In this document: in pieces, positions 29,301-36,366 of the stretch
Position numbering within the stretch: position 1 is the first letter of the stretch
Layout of the letters: every line of letters begins with the position of its first letter
Assembly (NCBI GenBank): GCA_025618425.1
Contig: CM046836.1
Coordinates: 18,618,743 to 18,682,742, forward strand
Source: Heliocidaris tuberculata
Taxonomy: Eukaryota > Echinodermata > Echinoidea > Camarodonta > Echinometridae
DNA: 64,000 bases
Direction: 5' to 3'
Translations under genes and position numbers: made by a program
The notes under the pieces: model-generated
The model's input: only the letters and a program-made list of their open reading frames with translations
Databases searched by the model: none
What the model was told of the DNA's origin: nothing

Positions 29301-30443
29301 ACACTTATTTTCCTTTAAATCCAAATGAATTCCTTACTGTATTTTGTATTTTTCCCAATGAACAACAAGTAGAGAAAATGCAGTGATTTATTCATTTTCC
29401 CCAAAGAAAATGAGACTTACAAAATCAAATCTTAGAACCCTTGAAAATAAAAGCAGGAAAGATAATTGCATGTGAACAGAATAGCTATGTCATCATTGAA
29501 ATCAGCCTATTTTATGATAAAAAAAAACTAAGACAAACTCTCACATCTGCACAAATGATCACTTGTTTTCAAGATTTAAAAAATACCACTTTCACAAATA
29601 TTAGAATTATTCAATTATTACTACATATAGCATACCACTGTAGTGACTGCAAAGATTATTTGAAACATGTAATGCTATATTGTAAAGCAAATTCAAGTAA
29701 TTTTAAAAATGACACAACAGGGAGACATTTCATTTCCATATGTAACATGAGTGATTGCTTTTAATCATGGGTTGTCTCTTTGGTTACAAGCATACTATGC
29801 ATACACTGGAGGTGTAATTGAATACATGACAGGCAGACGGGCCCAACTACATCAAAATACATGTAGTTTTTGTGACAAAAAAAATAATAATATTAAGTAT
29901 AACAGACAAAATGTTTCATCTTCCAGTATTAAAGGTTCCCTGAAGACAAAATATTCTGTCCCTTAAATTTAATTTCAAAATAGCAAGTTTTTTTTTTTCT
30001 TAATAACTCAAAAACTGTTTTGAAGGAGTTGAGCCCTTCTTCCTCTCAGGTATTCGATTCAAACATGGTTATATGCAATCGATCTGTGCTTGCCACAGTC
30101 TGATGCCAGTTGCATGAAGGCTACATGTTCATATACTGGATTTCAAAATGCTAGAGTGTACAGTTACCACAGTATGACAATTTTTGTGACAGTCAAGGTT
30201 TTTATGAGTCATGATGTTTAATTAAAAGGTCAATGAAAGTGCATACTCAAGCATTGTATGGGAATGAAAGTGTTGTTTTTTTCATGATAGATTTAATGTC
30301 TCTCTTTTCATTTTACATTCTCCCTTAATTATGAGTAGCTATATATACTTTTCTTTCTGATTCTTCTTTTACACTGTTCTCATTTGACATTGAAGTGCAA
30401 TATCATCAAAACCTCCCACTAGACTGACTCTACCCCCCCCCCC

Positions 30444-30498
<55 letters not shown>

Positions 30499-33400
30499 CT
30501 TAAATCCCATATCTTGAATGGCCCATCTTGTAGTTATCCTTTCAAAAATGCTTCACAGGTGAATAACTGAACACAGAATTCAAAAAGATCCTGTCTACAA
30601 ATACCACTTTCCTCATTACTCTCAGCATTCTTTCTTTTCAGGATTGACATTTCTGCAAACTCGACTAGAAAAAAATAAGGAAAAGAAATCAACATGTCTT
30701 TTAAGATGCCTCAAACAGAAGAAGAAATCACATATAAAAGTGCAGACAGTAATAAAAGAATTAAAAGAGTGCAGAAGTATGAAAATGTAAAGATTCCAAA
30801 CTTGGATCTGAAATTCATGAATATGTACGATGATAAATTTTACCTTTCCATCACTGGCACAGAGTACTTTCATGGAGGTACTGTTTGAGACTACGACACG
30901 CCCAGGGACAGGGTAGTCTAACCCATTGTCAAACCAGACCAAGGTTCCCTAAGACAAAAAAACAATACAATATTATAATCTCAAATTTATATCAACAAAG
31001 ACTACTGCAGTTAAAATCATATAAAATTAAACTGAAATGAATTCAATGCAATTCACTTTATTTTAGTGCAATTCAGTTCAATGTAATTTCAATTCAATTC
31101 AATTCAATTCAAAGTTTTTTTTCCACTCAAACAAGACAAACAACAAACATACAGTAAAAAGGATGATGAACGTAAAAAGTAGTATTTGAGACATGTATAA
31201 CAAATTCAATTTTTAAAAAATCAATTCAGTTTCAATTCAAATTCCATTCAAATTCCATTCAAACTCATTAATGCGATGCAATCCAGTTCAATTAATTTCA
31301 GTTTTGCTTTCAATTCTGCACCCCATAAGAGTAAACAAGATTCAATGCTGTCCACTGTAAACGCTGTGTTTATTAAATTCACGAACGATAAAAGGACATT
31401 CATGGCATAATTAAAGACCTATTAATATTCAAGAAATTATCATACCTCATTTGGCATTGGACCATACAAAATGAATTAATTGAATAGATTATTACAAAGG
31501 ATACAGGCCAAATTTCCTTCAAGACATTAGGATGATTCAACACAAAACTCAATATCATCTAGAATATGAAAAATTTCGCTTTTTCGAACTTTCAGCTTGA
31601 AGAATAAATGGCCGATACATGGCCTACATGTACATGTATTAATATATGACTGGAATAAAAGCATTGTAATGCACCGACTTGGCTCTGTAATTTGTTCAAA
31701 TTTGTTCAAATATGATTTTCCATTCGTTTCATACAGTGCTGATTTACGCAATAAGAGACAATGTTTTCGTGTGTGTGTATGTGTGCCTTTATTTCTTTCA
31801 TTGTTTTTGTATTACTTTGTTTCAGTGGTGTGGAGGGGTTAATTATTTCTCTTGTTTAATAATGGATTGCTATTGTATGTGTACTACAAATCTAGATACA
31901 AGTCATGTACATCTATGAATTATATGGAATAATATCACTTTCAAGCTTTTCAGTTCCTATGTTCACTACATATTCTCTAGACAAAATGTTACAGGAAAAA
32001 GAGCTAACGTACATGTATCTCCACATGCTGTTTCAACAAGACTTACATGTATGTATCATTAAACATTAAAGGTGACAATGAACACATATACATAATGCAA
32101 AATCAATTTCTACACCACATGCTTGCATAGACTATGTGTATATACACACATACTGTACATGTATTCATGGAACAACGAAGTATGCAGAAATGTACATTGC
32201 CCCAGGAGACTATTGTTTACACTAGCTCCTTTAACACAGACTCACAGAGATATCATAACGATGTTTATTATCTCTCTTCTGCCTGTTAATTATTGACAAA
32301 AATTATATGGATTAAAATTCTTCCACTTGCCTTTAAAAGCCACCCTGAACTAGATGCATTCACATCAATCTTTTGTTTCATTTGATGTAGTTTCATCCAA
32401 CATTCATTTTGGAAATAAAGATATTTTCTATTTGTTTACAAGAAGCACTGTAGAAAGAGAAAATAGGTACAGTCCATGTAGATGGATAAATGCAGATAAT
32501 GGTTTATTAAATTATTGAATTGGCATTTCAAACATACAAATGTACGCTCTTCAACACAAACAAAACATTAAATCTCTTTAAAAATACCATTTTCTCCCAT
32601 ACATCTAGTATAAAGCTAGCTTCCTTCAATAAGTTACTGTACTTTCATTCATAGGTATTATTGCTGAAATGGTAGAATTCTATTGAGGTATCATTTAACT
32701 GAAAAAACACAGGGCACGGAGTATCACAACCAGTCTGTCTGTGTAAATGAATTGTACATGTATGTGATTAATGTGGTGTACAAACCAGAGTAAACAAAGG
32801 AGGAGTTGTGTGTCCTGGTCAAAGTGTAAATGGTACTGATAAGCAGGGGAAATCCACAAATGGCCCAATATTTCTAACAAATAACAATTCACATACTACA
32901 TTTAAACCTATATGTGGAATATAAGCTTTTAACAGGGAAATGTAACCTTCTTTACCTGTATGCAAAAGGGTAAGCTAACTCCTTTCTAGCTCAAAGCTGA
33001 AAGTGAAAATATATATTATTTTTAACGAAAATATATATTTTTTAGTTTGTAAATACATGTATATTCAAGATGTGTCATCCAATGTGGTTGAAAATTTTTT
33101 AACAGATCTTTTTTAACTTCAAACAAGTATAAAATGAAGTGGACAATCTGTTGAAAAGTTACAAGTTAGAAACAGGATAAATCGCTTCTATTTTACACTC
33201 GGGTTAGATTGGCATAATAATGACATCTTTTGATAGATACATTTATATGGATAAGAAAATGTAATTTTGCGTAGAAACAGGAGTCTTTTTCTTTATTAAA
33301 GAACAATGTTTTATGAAAATATGGATGCATCACACCTCCAATTCCTTTTTCAGAAGTTCATGGGTCAATTAAAACAAAATGTCAGACATTTCATCTACAT

Positions 33401-34198
33401 GTGTAAAATCAACTCCAAACAGGGTGTTGACAGATGTCCTTTTCTCAGAGTACCCCCAATTTTTCTTCTTATGGAAGAAACCAACTAAATGTACATGTAA
33501 TTACATGTGAACCTTGGGGAATATTATGGTCGTCCTGGAAACCATTCTAACAATAGATGCCCTACAGCTAGCTCTTGATCTTCAAAAAAAAATTCTCACT
33601 TATGAAGCAGCTTTGCCGAGAGGGAGAGTTATGTTTGATTCATTTACACGAAGAGACTTTTTTCTTTTTTAAACAATGATCAGAATCTCCCTATTTTTAT
33701 CGAATTAATTGCAAGTTTGTTTGTTTTAGTTGTCTTAGATTTTGGAGGGAGTGAGTAACCACAATTATTTGTCATGCGCTCCGCATTACTGCACAAATGT
33801 CAGTAGAAATGAAATACCAGTAAGAAATCGAGTTTATAAATCCTAATTGTGAATAGGCATGAAAACAGTCACATTTGAATCATACTTCAAACCTCACCTT
33901 TGTTCCAGACTTCTAGTGCATGTAAATGGCCTATTATCAGCTTACAGTCCTCTACTTGTGTAACAACTGATGTAAACTGAATTCCCTTGACTTCAGTTGG
34001 CAGAGACATGACGAGTAATACATGTAGTACAAAGCTCTTCACAGTAATAACATATTAACTTACCAACTCCATCTTGTTTTCTCAGAGACGGATGAAATAG
34101 AAAGAGGCTCTCCTCTTGGGATACTTTCTTCAATTTCAAACCTCCATTGTTGTTTTTGTCTGCCTCAAGTCATGTAAGTCATTCCTCTCTGCTAGAAT
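1214..34198 (-). CDS. MYO15: Unconventional myosin XV gene (29 exons seen, 3' part missing)
   Basis: An actin-based motor. In animals class XV carries cargo to the tips of actin protrusions such as stereocilia and filopodia. Coding exons in transcript order: 34072-34064, 30948-30844, 24935-24888, 21929-21841, 21359-21296, 20660-20548, 19994-19823, 17911-17808, 17302-17239, 16838-16563, 15640-15524, 14906-14848, 13727-13604, 13144-13049, 12337-12206, 11632-11429, 11127-10973, 10402-10232, 9592-9472, 9109-8849, 8374-8131, 7618-7485, 6810-6625, 5876-5716, 5182-4931, 4423-4217, 3708-3554, 2676-2419, 1276-1214. Every junction has GT-AG and the phases agree throughout. Residues about 1-740 are the motor (P-loop GESGAGKT 169-176, switch I NDNSSR 219-224, switch II DIFGFE 443-448). 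IQ motifs occupy about 764-827, a charged helix about 829-875 and MyTH4 about 940-1130. The post-MyTH4 segment ([20 protein letters not shown]) and the [11 protein letters not shown] motif resemble vertebrate myosin XV and not the FERM that follows MyTH4 in class VII. The gene runs off the left edge. Confidence 0.87.
2419..2676 (-). CDS. MYO15: Myosin XV exon 28: [11 protein letters not shown] and proline-rich linker
   Basis: Residues 1275-1361. [20 protein letters not shown] is like the 'LDCYLDSLFDPVL' motif of vertebrate myosin XV. A Ser/Pro-rich stretch and [18 protein letters not shown] follow. The donor is GTAAGTCA. Confidence 0.85.
3180..3540 (+). mobile_element. LINE 3' fragment (reverse transcriptase C-terminus)
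   Basis: From about 3307 the plus strand reads [15 protein letters not shown] then [12 protein letters not shown] and a stop. This is the usual C-terminal end of CR1/L2/Rex-type LINE polyproteins ('LWN-LP--IR----S---FK--LK'). It is followed by a 3' tail (CTACAGAGTGGATTTGGCAC, then ATTATTACTATT). A 5'-truncated, dead copy lying in a myosin intron on the opposite strand. Confidence 0.65.
3554..3708 (-). CDS. MYO15: Myosin XV exon 27: linker
   Basis: Residues 1223-1275, [20 protein letters not shown] to [13 protein letters not shown]. This low-conservation linker has Pro, Ser and Gln and no recognised domain. The split codons at both ends agree with neighbouring exons. Confidence 0.8.
3738..4210. 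repeat. Long imperfect (ATC/TCA)n microsatellite
   Basis: About 470 bp of TCATCATCATTCTCA-type repeat, directly next to myosin exon 26 (donor at 4216). It creates artificial Ile/Ser/His/Met-rich open frames on both strands, which are not genes. Confidence 0.95.
4217..4423 (-). CDS. MYO15: Myosin XV exon 26: segment after MyTH4
   Basis: Residues 1154-1223, [49 protein letters not shown]. This is the segment most specific to class XV: vertebrate myosin XV also has a 'GWRGWTV ... DYVLDLVSDLE' string here. An imperfect ATC/TCA repeat begins immediately downstream of the donor. Confidence 0.9.
4737..4883. repeat. Foldback MITE, TTGTTATC subtype
   Basis: Arms GTCCCGTTTCATAAAACTTG and CAAGTTTTATGAAACAGAGC flank a short AT-rich core. 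It is the second copy of the subtype at 1027-1173 and ends about 47 bp from exon 25 of the myosin gene. Confidence 0.75.
4931..5182 (-). CDS. MYO15: Myosin XV exon 25: MyTH4, end
   Basis: Residues 1070-1154, [40 protein letters not shown], then [18 protein letters not shown]. The 'R-YPPS-LE--A' motif closes MyTH4. The rest begins a ubiquitin-like (FERM F1-like) fold, as in class XV. Confidence 0.92.
5348..5374. repeat. (TC)n microsatellite
   Basis: A pure CT run in a myosin intron. Similar (CT)n runs occur at 30447-30494 and 36336-36364. Confidence 0.9.
5546..5704. repeat. Foldback MITE, TTACCATTA subtype
   Basis: Arms start GGGCCCCGTCGCATAAAAC and continue with TTACCATTAACGG. It is nearly identical to 12548-12706, so it was probably active recently. 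It ends about 11 bp from the 5' splice site of myosin exon 24. Confidence 0.8.
5716..5876 (-). CDS. MYO15: Myosin XV exon 24: MyTH4, middle
   Basis: Residues 1017-1070, [40 protein letters not shown]. 'LRDEIYCQ--KQ', 'RGW-LL----FPPS' are classic MyTH4 motifs. Its donor is only about 10 bp from the end of a MITE (5546-5704). Confidence 0.93.
6625..6810 (-). CDS. MYO15: Myosin XV exon 23: MyTH4, first part
   Basis: Residues 955-1016 include [20 protein letters not shown] and [10 protein letters not shown]. The 'A---FK-ILRFM' helix and 'GNYIVQKGL' are core MyTH4 signatures. MyTH4 binds microtubules or cargo in MyTH4-FERM myosins. Confidence 0.92.
7485..7618 (-). CDS. MYO15: Myosin XV exon 22: entry to MyTH4
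   Basis: Residues 910-954, [39 protein letters not shown]. The 'PADIN-HPFSRYV---FK' string matches the vertebrate myosin XV lead-in to the first MyTH4 domain. Phase 0 out. Confidence 0.88.
8131..8374 (-). CDS. MYO15: Myosin XV exon 21: charged helix and polyproline
   Basis: Residues 829-910. About 45 residues of alternating E/K/R ([20 protein letters not shown] onward) have the i/i+4 opposite-charge pattern of a single alpha-helix. [13 protein letters not shown] stretch and then [14 protein letters not shown] follow. The helix lies directly after the IQ motifs, so it could lengthen the lever arm. The splice phase fits both neighbours. Confidence 0.87.
8849..9109 (-). CDS. MYO15: Myosin XV exon 20: three IQ motifs
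   Basis: Residues 742-828. After [20 protein letters not shown] come three light-chain-binding motifs: [15 protein letters not shown] (about 767-781), [15 protein letters not shown] (about 788-802) and [16 protein letters not shown] (about 811-826). The first is canonical; the third is incomplete (R-for-G). They form the lever arm that binds calmodulin-like light chains. Confidence 0.9.
9472..9592 (-). CDS. MYO15: Myosin XV exon 19: converter
   Basis: Residues 701-741, [20 protein letters not shown] to [11 protein letters not shown]. It ends in 'LGATK', the usual end of the converter (compare 'IGKTKIF'), joined to VFMKE in exon 20. Phase 0 out. Confidence 0.9.
10232..10402 (-). CDS. MYO15: Myosin XV exon 18: SH1 helix region and converter start
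   Basis: Residues 644-701, [40 protein letters not shown]. The FVRCIKPN and RYSG-LETVRIR-GFP-R motifs are hallmark myosin sequences at the SH1-SH2 helices and the converter boundary. Confidence 0.95.
10973..11127 (-). CDS. MYO15: Myosin XV exon 17: loop 2 region
   Basis: Residues 593-644, [20 protein letters not shown], then [19 protein letters not shown]. It holds the variable surface loop 2 ([13 protein letters not shown], basic) that contacts actin, and the following helix. The donor is GTGAGAGC. Confidence 0.88.
11429..11632 (-). CDS. MYO15: Myosin XV exon 16: lower 50 kDa, actin interface
   Basis: Residues 525-592, [42 protein letters not shown]. The 'KCHYHH' run is also seen in vertebrate myosin XV and helps the class call. 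The HYAG-V-Y motif leads to the helix-loop-helix actin-binding segment. Confidence 0.93.
12206..12337 (-). CDS. MYO15: Myosin XV exon 15: relay loop, lower 50 kDa
   Basis: Residues 481-524, [19 protein letters not shown] onward to [14 protein letters not shown]. This matches the EEY--E-I-W--I-F-DNQ and 'ILDDE--FP' motifs of myosins. The donor is GTATGTGT. Confidence 0.93.
12548..12706. repeat. Foldback MITE, TTACCATTA subtype
   Basis: 159 bp, near-perfect copy of the element at 5546-5704, with GGGCCCCGTTGCATAAAAC arms. It sits in the intron between myosin exons 14 and 15. Confidence 0.8.
13049..13144 (-). CDS. MYO15: Myosin XV exon 14: relay helix
   Basis: Residues 449-480, [20 protein letters not shown] then [12 protein letters not shown]. 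The [11 protein letters not shown] signature begins the relay helix that couples the nucleotide site to the lever arm. Phase 0 on both sides. Confidence 0.95.
13604..13727 (-). CDS. MYO15: Myosin XV exon 13: switch II (DIFGFE)
   Basis: Residues 407-448, [20 protein letters not shown] to [11 protein letters not shown]. Switch II (443-448) is intact and lies at the 3' exon edge before a GTAAGGAA donor. Confidence 0.95.
13790..14130. repeat. (GGTGAT)n / (GAT)n microsatellite
   Basis: About 340 bp of GGTGAT hexamers decaying into GATGATGAG. It gives open frames in all phases (Gly-Asp, Met-Val, His-rich) that are repeat artefacts. It lies in the intron between myosin exons 12 and 13. Confidence 0.95.
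14848..14906 (-). CDS. MYO15: Myosin XV exon 12 (59 bp)
   Basis: Residues 388-407, [20 protein letters not shown]. It matches the conserved cardiomyopathy-loop region that precedes the long helix into switch II. The split Arg codon is completed by exon 13. Confidence 0.9.
15524..15640 (-). CDS. MYO15: Myosin XV exon 11: upper 50 kDa
   Basis: Residues 349-387 ([20 protein letters not shown], then [19 protein letters not shown]). This is the helix-rich region that precedes the loop bearing the 'TP-L-EQA--AR' motif. Phase 0 at both ends. Confidence 0.9.
15719..15876. repeat. Foldback MITE with GCGTTAGTGCGATC arms
   Basis: 158 bp palindrome bounded by TAATACATGGTTG and CAACCATGTATTA. The arms share GCGTTAGTGCGATC and GGTTTTTATCGTGG. 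The hairpin tip contains GAGGCGTAGCCGAG. It is GC-richer than its intron. A non-autonomous DNA element of unknown superfamily. Confidence 0.7.
16563..16838 (-). CDS. MYO15: Myosin XV exon 10: upper 50 kDa, NYHIFYQML
   Basis: The largest motor exon covers residues 257-348. It has [37 protein letters not shown] and [13 protein letters not shown]. The YYLNQGG-type motif with adjacent acidic DADDF resembles class XV more than class VII. The donor is GTTTGTAC, an unusual +3 T but still GT. Confidence 0.93.
17239..17302 (-). CDS. MYO15: Myosin XV exon 9
   Basis: A 64 bp exon, residues 235-256, [20 protein letters not shown] then Q. This is the conserved strand and loop after switch I, ending in the 'LEKSRV' motif. 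The donor is GTATGTGA. Confidence 0.92.
17808..17911 (-). CDS. MYO15: Myosin XV exon 8: switch I
   Basis: Residues 201-235 read [20 protein letters not shown] then [14 protein letters not shown]. Switch I (NDNSSR, 219-224) is intact. Phase 0 in, phase 2 out, donor GTAAGCAA. Confidence 0.95.
18029..19036. mobile_element. TA-flanked foldback element (mariner-like, non-autonomous)
   Basis: Begins CAGTGCATCCCCAAAAAA and ends with its complement, flanked by TA on each side. The left arm has two tandem direct copies (about 18047-18258 and 18268-18490), the right arm one inverted copy (about 18800-19020). A TA target site and CAGT ends suggest the Tc1/mariner group. The open frames inside are mirror images of each other, and no transposase is seen. 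In a myosin intron. Confidence 0.7.
19193..19610. mobile_element. TTAA-type MITE, copy 1 (AACCCTTTCAGGACA family)
   Basis: 418 bp with ends TTAGCCCTTTCAGGACAG and GTCTCAAAAGGGTTAA. It is clearly homologous over its length to 27140-27556. A TTAA target site suggests piggyBac- or Kolobok-type mobilisation. Confidence 0.75.
19823..19994 (-). CDS. MYO15: Myosin XV exon 7: P-loop (GESGAGKT)
   Basis: Residues 143-200 carry the ATP phosphate-binding loop GESGAGKT (169-176), followed by [13 protein letters not shown], ending LITEQ. This is the strongest single piece of evidence for a functional myosin ATPase. All catalytic P-loop residues are present. Confidence 0.95.
20548..20660 (-). CDS. MYO15: Myosin XV exon 6: [13 protein letters not shown] motif
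   Basis: Residues 106-143 contain [18 protein letters not shown], a near-invariant motor motif that includes the purine-binding loop (NPY), then a helix ending GQLIGHLPP. The exon is phase 0 in and phase 2 out, with donor GTAAGATA. Confidence 0.92.
20832..20992. repeat. Tandem repeat, about 55 bp unit, three copies
   Basis: Three units of CTTTGCTAATTTCTT...AGCTATTAAGAAATTTCTAC...TTATTGG. Each contains the small palindrome AATAGCTATT or a variant. Adjacent to myosin exon 6. Confidence 0.8.
21296..21359 (-). CDS. MYO15: Myosin XV exon 5: motor entry
   Basis: Residues 84-105 read [20 protein letters not shown] then IY. This is the start of the motor core (compare 'DLNEAGILRNLLIRY' in class VII). 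The acceptor is CACATACAG and the donor is GTAAGTAAA. A 64 bp exon whose single leading base completes the split Arg codon. Confidence 0.85.
21841..21929 (-). CDS. MYO15: Myosin XV exon 4: pre-motor segment
   Basis: Residues 55-84 ([13 protein letters not shown] to IHDMVEL) lead into the conserved 'DMVEL-R-DL' entry of the motor. The donor is GTAATATA and the exon ends in phase 2. Two degenerate copies of this exon lie just upstream in transcript order (about 22,001-22,090 and 22,101-22,200). Confidence 0.8.
22001..22200 (-). pseudogene. Two decayed tandem copies of myosin exon 4
   Basis: Copy 2 (about 22001-22090) and copy 3 (about 22101-22200) match exon 4 (21841-21929) together with its 3' splice acceptor and flanking intron. 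Translated in the exon 4 frame, copy 2 meets TAA after GAATATGATATCCCAATCA, and copy 3 meets TAA after ATGAGACAA. They are therefore relics of a tandem exon duplication and not usable alternative exons. Confidence 0.75.
24888..24935 (-). CDS. MYO15: Myosin XV exon 3 (16 codons)
   Basis: A micro-exon of 48 bp, phase 0 on both sides, encodes [16 protein letters not shown] (residues 39-54). The acceptor is CTTTCCAG and the donor is GTAAGTAT. It links the SH3-like strand region to the pre-motor helix. It is too short to show as an ORF but fits the frame of both neighbours. Confidence 0.7.
25440..25660. mobile_element. Possible solo LTR or LTR fragment
   Basis: A GC-richer block with a polyadenylation-like AATAAAGAGTTTAAGC, ending near GCGTTTCACA. 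A short sequence with GGTACCATGAGAGG follows and could be a primer-binding or leader relic. No second LTR or coding region was found. Weak support. Confidence 0.3.
27140..27556. mobile_element. TTAA-type MITE, copy 2 (AACCCTTTCAGGACA family)
   Basis: 417 bp, ends TTAACCCTTTCAGGACAG and TGTCTTGAAAGGGTTAA, both with intact TTAA. It is the same orientation as copy 1 and highly similar. Intron of the myosin gene. Confidence 0.78.
27794..28227 (+). mobile_element. 5'-truncated LINE insertion with 14-bp target-site duplication
   Basis: The insert (27808-28213) is flanked by a perfect AAGATAAAAATCAT at 27794-27807 and 28214-28227 and ends in a poly(A) tail. The open frame just inside reads [19 protein letters not shown], resembling the C-terminal tail of L1/Tx1-type LINE ORF2 ('NFIILHAKY-I'). 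About 390 bp without the tail. It is a plain target-primed insertion in a myosin intron. Confidence 0.8.
30432..30494. repeat. Poly-C followed by (TC)n microsatellite
   Basis: A run of C, then about 48 bp of pure TC, in the intron between myosin exons 2 and 3. Confidence 0.9.
30844..30948 (-). CDS. MYO15: Myosin XV exon 2: N-terminal SH3-like subdomain
   Basis: There are 35 codons (residues 4-38): [20 protein letters not shown] and onward to CASDGK, with donor GTAAAATT. The GxxVWF start is typical of the small beta-barrel that precedes the motor core in classes VII and XV. Both splice phases are 0. It is separated from exon 1 by about 3.1 kb and from exon 3 by about 5.9 kb of repeat-bearing intron. 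Confidence 0.8.
31076..31112 (-). repeat. (AATTC)n / LINE 3' tail
   Basis: AATTCAATTCAATTCAATTC followed by AAAG-TTTTTTTT. Read on the minus strand it resembles the GAATT-repeat 3' tail of CR1-like LINEs. More degenerate ATTCAAATTCC repeats continue to about 31,290. Confidence 0.5.
34064..34198 (-). CDS. MYO15: Myosin XV exon 1: 5'UTR and initiator MEL
   Basis: The sequence reads ATGGAGTTG followed by the donor GTAAGTTA, and joins in frame to the next exon as [12 protein letters not shown]. Coding bases are 34072-34064. The rest is 5'UTR back to an acceptor (CTATTCACAG) at about 34199, so at least one further upstream non-coding exon is implied. A short upstream ORF (ATG GAG GTT TGA) sits in this UTR. 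The start fits because the next exon opens directly into the N-terminal SH3-like subdomain, but a longer isoform starting from another upstream exon cannot be excluded. Confidence 0.65.
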
Positions 34199-36334
34199 CT
34201 GTGAATAGTGAAAATATATAACTTCATCAGCATTGAGAAAATGAAATATAAGTCAACATTATTTTAATGAGAAGCATTAGCTCAGTGTTTGCTTTAACTT
34301 CAGAGATTTAAGAAAGCTGAGAATGCATTACTAATATTCCTTGAATTACTGGTTTATTTTTTAAGTAAAGATGAGAAAAACAATTATTGAAGTTACAACC
34401 TGTTATAAACTTTATTTTTATTTGTATGAAGGTTTATCAGCCAACCAGAAAAATAGGTGTATCTTATGGTTTACGCATAAGTTACGAGGATGACCCTTGA
34501 TATACCCTTGTATCCCACTCAAGGCCATTCAATATTACATGTATATAAATATTCCAAAATTCTGAACCTAATGTACATGTATGATAGAATCAGAGAGATA
34601 TAGGCCTATAATTACACAATTAATAATACAGCAAATTTGTATATATAATAAAATATATTTAGTGGGTAGTGGGGTATCAAAAGAAAAAAGAAAACTTATT
34701 CTTTTATTCTAAGTGCTCTATGAAGTCTAGAAAATGCCCATTTGTAAGGTGTAAAATATTTCCTTGTTTAGTTTAATATTCCAAAATTATTTTCAGAATT
34801 CTAAATGAAAATGTTTCCCTATGTTTTTCACATATATTTCTTGAAATCGAAAATGCATTCATCTCAGTTTGAAGAGATTTGGAGAAAATTGCTATTTTCA
34901 TCTTCAATGATGAATTTTAGGGATACACGTATGATTAATTGAATTATATGAGGCAAGTCAAATCCAACTGTTAAATTCATTGTCATGAATTAATCATTCA
35001 ATGACTTGTTTGTCAGACTATTGGTAAAACTGTATAAAGGGGGGAAAAACACCAAACTGGAATAAATCTAAAACATTGAATAACATCCCACTGCCATGTA
35101 TGATAGAGTGTAACCTGTATTATAAAGACCATTCAAGGGAGAAAATAAAAGTTGTCTAAATATGGAGGTCTTCTTTAAGTATACATGTATACTATAGGTG
35201 CCTTTTGTTGAGGGTTCGATGAGAACAAGTGGGAGGGGGGGGGGGAGACAAAATATAGTCTTTCTATACAGGTGGTCTCTCTAAAAAGATGATCACTAAA
35301 GTAGGTTTTATTATACATGTACATACAGTACTATCCCTCATGCCCACATAAAATACAACAACTACGGTGGTCTACAATTATTAAGGAGCTGCAGGCCTGC
35401 TTCAATAAACCATGAGCATGCCCATACAATTGATGTCAACTCCTGGTGCCAAAGGGTGAAGGGCTTGGAGTGCTGGTCATATTTGTTTGAGCCTCACCCA
35501 GACCCGCTAATCCATCACGTCCAGAGAGGGATCGCGATTGTTCTTCACTCATCCTCGCCAAGAATGTGTTGGCAAAGATCACACCCTCTCTGCCTACAGT
35601 CGTTCCGCCGTGACATCACGGCTGTGTTTTCTTTAATGAAAAGTCACGACTGTATTTGTCCAGGAATATAGTGACTTCTGACGCACTTTTGATGCAGAGG
35701 ATCTTATGACATGATATGATAAAGCATAAGTCAGAATGGATGATTTTGTATGGGTCCGCCCTAAAGCAGCAAACATTTATGATTTGTAATGTTTACATCA
35801 CATGAACATGATGTACATGTAATGTGACCTTTGTTTGTCTTTTAATGCACACAATTAAATATATACATACATGTACATGTATTGAAAATGGCTACTATCA
35901 TCACAAACTGTTTAACCCCTTGAGTCTACAAGCACATTGTACTTGTAGGCCTACATGTACATGTCAGCCCAAGATAGATCAGAAATGGCAGCACTGCAAA
36001 TGCACATATTATCGGAAAACAGAATCGTCTCTGAGCAGTTAGACAACATTAATCATATATAGCCTAAATGTACCCTATTTTCTACAATGGATACAAAATA
36101 ACCCATTCTTCAACTCAAATGATGTAAATTATAAAGTAAACCAATGAATTTATATACTTCTACTTACAGTTTCAAGTTTTTGGTGTTTTTTTTTTCTACA
36201 GGCACTATCGACTATTCATAAAGCAATTAATGGATGTGCATGTACATAACTACTGCACAAATTATCAATGAAACACTCAATTGAAATTAAAAGGAAAGAA
36301 ATAGGGAAATAAATTAATAGTAGGACCCCTCTTC

Positions 36335-36366
<32 letters not shown>

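Noticed and set aside
28840..30620. Open frames at 28877-29089, 29016-29210, 29441-29764 and 29751-29966
   Set aside because: AT-rich intron sequence; no motifs, no suitable splice sites, and they overlap on opposite strands.
35380..35690. GC-richer block with a 71-residue open frame
   Set aside because: No splice partner, no recognisable motif, and an internal inverted repeat (GTGACATCACG / CGTGACTTTTCAT region) suggests a repeat. Left as unknown.
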